9,084 nucleotides of DNA. Origin: an uncultured Peptococcaceae bacterium. Lineage in GTDB: Bacteria > Bacillota > Peptococcia > Peptococcales > Peptococcaceae. Position 1 is the stretch's first letter, and every line of letters starts with the position of its first letter. The notes under the pieces were generated by a model that was not told where the DNA came from, searched no databases, and worked only from the letters and a program-made list of their open reading frames with translations. Location of the stretch: NCBI GenBank assembly GCA_902492275.1, contig CABUKW010000126.1:1-9084 (forward strand). The letters run 5' to 3'. Of the stretch, positions 7,244 through 9,084 are shown piece by piece. A program made the position numbers and the translations under genes.

Positions 7244-7272
7244 ATTATATATCGACTATCTATATATGTCAA
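7244..7272 (-). promoter_or_regulatory. Perfect-consensus sigma-A promoter of padR and the membrane-protein gene
   Basis: On the minus strand TTGACA (7267-7272), a spacer of exactly 17 bases and TATAAT (7244-7249). Predicted start is about 7237, giving a leader of roughly 30 bases. Confidence 0.9.
7257..7267. repeat. Second copy of the 11-base repeat TATCTATATAT
   Basis: An exact direct repeat of 7230-7240, offset 27 bases, about two and a half helical turns. It occupies the padR promoter spacer and touches the -35. It is likely a second or half operator for PadR. Confidence 0.55.
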
Positions 7273-7292
7273 TCCCTCTATTGCAAATTATC

Positions 7293-7300
7293 AGGTACCT
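7293..7300. promoter_or_regulatory. AGGTACCT box 1, candidate MarR/DtxR operator
   Basis: The self-complementary octamer AGGTACCT (context TCAGGTACCTTTA) lies between the two divergent -35 elements, 13 bases before the rightward -35. It shares its sequence with boxes at 7327 and 7350. Confidence 0.6.
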
Positions 7301-7312
7301 TTATTTTTTTTG

Positions 7313-7341
7313 TTGACAAAATAGAAAGGTGCCTTTATAAT
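7313..7341 (+). promoter_or_regulatory. Perfect-consensus sigma-A promoter of the DUF960-marR-dtxR unit
   Basis: TTGACA (7313-7318), a 17-base spacer and TATAAT (7336-7341). Predicted start is about 7348. So strong a promoter needs repression, and the palindromic boxes in the spacer and at the start point fit that. Confidence 0.92.
7327..7334. promoter_or_regulatory. AGGTGCCT box 2 inside the promoter spacer
   Basis: One mismatch from box 1, in the context AAAGGTGCCTTTA. It lies between -35 and -10, so a bound regulator would block RNA polymerase. Confidence 0.6.
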
Positions 7342-7349
7342 AAAAGCAA

Positions 7350-7357
7350 AGGTACCT
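7350..7357. promoter_or_regulatory. AGGTACCT box 3 at the transcription start
   Basis: An exact second copy of AGGTACCT at about +3 to +10. Box centres are 34 and 23 bases apart. Confidence 0.6.
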
Positions 7358-7385
7358 ACTTATTTTCAAGAAAGGAGTCCGCACA

Positions 7386-7670
7386 ATGACAACGTACACC
7401 CCTACGCTCATCGCCGCAGACCTTCAGGCCATTTTGCCGGAAGAGCTTATTCCTTATCTCTGGACATTAACAGAGCAGGAGACAAAAGATGTAGACGGCG
7501 CGCTGGTGGAATGCAGGCTCACGCCGATTGAACAGGCTGGAAAGGCTGTTCAGCAAATTGACTTTTTTGGTCAACAGCACATTCTAAGCGGTTTTCCACC
7601 AGTTCACTGTCAGTTCTATATAATCGTTTATCCCGATGGCAATCGAGAAATGCTTCCATCGGCAGCATGA
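7386..7670 (+). CDS. Small protein, DUF960-like
   Basis: A 94-residue soluble protein without signal peptide or membrane segment. The layout ILPEELIPYLWTLTEQ, then a central stretch ending in FFGQQHILS, then FYIIVYPDGNREMLPSA resembles DUF960, a small Bacillota family of unknown function whose members have a helix like IPLELQxxLW near the N-terminus and a closing strand with a DG turn and MLxP. The start ATG follows AAAGGAG (7371-7377) at good spacing. It is first in the unit behind the operator-rich promoter and ends 13 bases before the marR ATG, so it is probably co-regulated and translated together with marR. The family match is from memory and moderate; no activity is claimed. Confidence 0.6.
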   Translation: MTTYTPTLIAADLQAILPEELIPYLWTLTEQETKDVDGALVECRLTPIEQAGKAVQQIDFFGQQHILSGFPPVHCQFYIIVYPDGNREMLPSAA

Positions 7671-7683
7671 AAGGAGCAAAAAC

Positions 7684-8454
7684 ATGAATGAAAAAAATTT
7701 TGATTTAATGGAACAATTTATGCAGCTTCATGGGCTTATCGCCCGCTATGCCCACCAAAACCACAGAATGAACGGTCCCTTCGCCAGCCCGTACAGCGGC
7801 CAGGGCCGTGTGTTAAAGCTGTTAAAGCTCAAGCCGCAGACTACCCAAAGGGAATTGGCAGAGCTTTTGGATATGCGTTCCCAATCGCTAGGAGAGTTAC
7901 TCAGCAAGCTGGAGAAAAAAGGCTATATCACCCGCACCCAATCTCAAACTGATAAACGGGTGGTAGAGGTTACGCTGACCGAGCAAGGCAAAGCTGCCGA
8001 TACAACAGAAGAAAATACCAACTCCAGCCATGCGCTTTTCAGTTGCCTTTCTGACGAGGAGCAACGTCAATTACATGATTATTTCAGCCGTATGATTGCC
8101 CATCTGGAAGAACTCTGCATGTCAGAACAATTCGACAGAGGCTGCCAGCAAAGAGGCCGGGGACGTGGCCGCCACAGAACTGGCGACCATCTGGAACATA
8201 CGATGCACAACCACCTGCATAACCAGATGCACGACTTTTTCCACCAGTTTCACGCAGAGACCCACAGAACAGCGCCTGTATACAAAAATCCACAAGCTGC
8301 TGATACAGAAAACCTGTTTTCTATGGTCGAAGAAAGCGAAGCTTTTTGCGCCGATCACCAGTATCAATTAGAAAGCATCCATTGTAAGCCGTCCCCATTG
8401 CGGAAAAGGAACTATGCTGCAGCAAAAATTTCAAGAATTACAATAACGGATTGA
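7684..8454 (+). CDS. MarR family regulator with histidine-rich C-terminal extension
   Basis: Of its 256 residues, about 1-150 are a normal MarR regulator: TQRELAELLDMRSQSLGELL (about 54-73) is the helix-turn-helix and TDKRVVEVTLTEQGK (about 89-103) the wing. MarR proteins are usually about 140-160 residues, so the rest is an extension. It holds an RGRGRGRHR-type basic run (about 157-165), then ten histidines within residues 164-194 (DHLEHTMHNHLHNQMHDFFH). That composition could bind Zn, Ni, Cu or Co. The last 60 residues include CADH and HC but look less orderly, and the other frame there encodes PHCGKG, so a frameshift is possible (see findings). The ATG at 7684 has AAAGGAG upstream; an upstream in-frame ATG at 7636 lies within the preceding gene and is rejected. 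It probably acts at the AGGTACCT boxes. Confidence 0.88.
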   Translation: MNEKNFDLMEQFMQLHGLIARYAHQNHRMNGPFASPYSGQGRVLKLLKLKPQTTQRELAELLDMRSQSLGELLSKLEKKGYITRTQSQTDKRVVEVTLTEQGKAADTTEENTNSSHALFSCLSDEEQRQLHDYFSRMIAHLEELCMSEQFDRGCQQRGRGRGRHRTGDHLEHTMHNHLHNQMHDFFHQFHAETHRTAPVYKNPQAADTENLFSMVEESEAFCADHQYQLESIHCKPSPLRKRNYAAAKISRITITD

Positions 8455-8470
8455 TAAAGGACGGAATGCT

Positions 8471-8842
8471 ATGAAACTACAAGAGTCAGGTGAAGATTAC
8501 CTGGAAACGATTTTACTGCTACAGCGCAGGCAAGGCTATGTGCGCGCCACCGATGTGGCTGAAGCCATGCACTACACCAAAGCCAGCATCAGCCGAGCGG
8601 TGAAACTTCTCAGAGAAAACGGCTATATCTATCAAGACGCACATAAAATGATTTTTCTCACCGAAAAGGGCTTGCAGAAAGCAACGCAAATTTATGAGCG
8701 TCACCAGCTTTTTGCGGCTTTTTTAACCGAAGTGCTGCAGATAGAGACAGCTATTGCAGAGCAGGACGCCTGCCGTCTGGAGCATGTGGTAAGCGACAGC
8801 ACCTTCCAGGGCTTCCAACAGCTTTATGAAACCATGAAATAA
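8471..8842 (+). CDS. DtxR/MntR family metal-dependent regulator
   Basis: A 123-residue regulator. The winged helix is at about residues 8-72 (EDYLETILLLQRRQGYVRATDVAEAM, then TKASISRAVKLLRENGYIY, then LTEKGLQKA), followed by the helical dimerisation and metal domain (YERHQLFAAFLTEVL, then DACRLEHVVSD). Ligand positions known from MntR and DtxR are kept: D9, E12, the His of ERHQL, and the C..EH set in DACRLEH. Cysteine rather than Glu at the first of these resembles iron-type DtxR/IdeR. There is no C-terminal SH3/FeoA-like domain, as in the short MntR class. It responds to Fe(II) or Mn(II) in known members; the metal here is unknown. It begins 16 bases after the marR stop behind AAAGGACGG and is last in the unit. 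Confidence 0.92.
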   Translation: MKLQESGEDYLETILLLQRRQGYVRATDVAEAMHYTKASISRAVKLLRENGYIYQDAHKMIFLTEKGLQKATQIYERHQLFAAFLTEVLQIETAIAEQDACRLEHVVSDSTFQGFQQLYETMK

Positions 8843-8870
8843 CGCCTCTGCTGTTCATCTCCGCCAGTGC

Positions 8871-8912
8871 AAAAAAACAGAACCCTTCTCCATCTTGAAG
8901 GGTTCTGTTTTT
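8871..8912. terminator. Strong bidirectional terminator after the dtxR-family gene
   Basis: AAAAACAGAACCCTTC (8873-8888) and GAAGGGTTCTGTTTTT (8897-8912) form a perfect 16-bp stem with an 8-base loop, A-rich on one side and T-rich on the other. It separates the three-gene unit from the lysR-type gene. Confidence 0.92.
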
Positions 8913-8927
8913 ATAACAGTATGTATA

Positions 8928-8955
8928 TTGTTTTTAGTTTATTTTATGGTATAAT
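8928..8955 (+). promoter_or_regulatory. Sigma-A promoter of the LysR-type gene
   Basis: TTGTTT (8928-8933), a 16-base spacer and TATAAT (8950-8955), with TG one base upstream of the -10 (extended -10, TGGTATAAT). Confidence 0.75.
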
Positions 8956-8982
8956 GAAAGAAACTTCTATGGAGGAATGTAC

Positions 8983-9084
8983 ATGCGCTTAGAACAATTA
9001 GAATATCTGCTCAGTTTACAGGAAACTGGCTCTATTTCTCGCACGGCAGAAAGATATATCATTTCCCATCAAGCCGTTTCCAAA
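8983..9084 (+). CDS. LysR-type transcriptional regulator, N-terminus only
   Basis: The first 34 codons are present and the rest lies beyond the right edge. MRLEQLEYLLSLQETGSISR followed by TAERYIISHQAVSK is the start of a LysR winged helix-turn-helix: a first helix that begins RLEQLEYLL, a turn around GSISR, and a recognition helix leading to the Q-x-V-S-K motif. The usual Ala-Ala at the helix start is TAE. The ATG at 8983 follows GGAGG (8971-8975); an ATG two codons earlier sits too close to it. Effector and targets cannot be predicted from this part. Confidence 0.88.
   Translation, partial: MRLEQLEYLLSLQETGSISRTAERYIISHQAVSK

Noticed and set aside
7636..7683. Earlier in-frame ATG for the MarR gene
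   Set aside because: It lies inside the DUF960-like gene without a binding site; AAAGGAG precedes the ATG at 7684.
8084..8371. Overlapping open frames on both strands within the marR tail
   Set aside because: Compositional shadows of the His-rich coding region. Only the short +1 stretch after 8371 is kept as a frameshift candidate.

Overview
The window looks like a chromosomal stretch from a member of the Bacillota (Firmicutes), probably an anaerobe of the Clostridia or Negativicutes. The reasons are strong AGGAGG-type ribosome binding sites before almost every gene, consensus sigma-A promoters, U-tract terminators, a YmfJ/DUF3243-type protein, and a PadR plus prefix-domain membrane protein pair. 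Base composition is moderate. I cannot name genus or species. There is no rRNA, tRNA, CRISPR array or recognisable insertion sequence.

Left part (1-4000, minus strand) is housekeeping: folC (cut by the window edge), hslO (redox chaperone Hsp33) 28 bases upstream of it in the same operon, and thrC (threonine synthase), separated from hslO by two tandem terminators. Upstream of thrC lies a small unrecognised minus-strand gene with a 25-codon ORF touching its stop. A DUF3243 protein gene (4094-4360, plus) is divergent from it and ends in a good terminator.

Middle (4555-7205, minus) holds an HD-domain phosphohydrolase-like gene with its own promoter. Next to it is a padR regulator gene whose end overlaps the start of a polytopic membrane protein. 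That protein carries a cytoplasmic prefix domain and a SEDS (FtsW/RodA/SpoVE)-like core in which the usual catalytic Asp appears to be Glu.

Right part (7244-8912) is the most interesting. Two promoters with perfect TTGACA-17-TATAAT elements stand back to back. The leftward one drives padR and overlaps a 19-bp palindrome and a repeated 11-mer, pointing to PadR autoregulation. The rightward one drives a three-gene unit: a small DUF960-like protein, a MarR regulator with a long histidine-rich tail, and a short DtxR-family metal-dependent regulator. It is dotted with three AGGTACCT-type palindromes that are likely operators. Two regulator families with potential metal-binding features in one transcription unit suggest a metal-responsive control module, but this is inference. 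The 3' end of the MarR gene may carry a frameshift. A strong 16-bp-stem terminator closes the unit, and the first 34 codons of a LysR-type regulator gene begin at the right edge.
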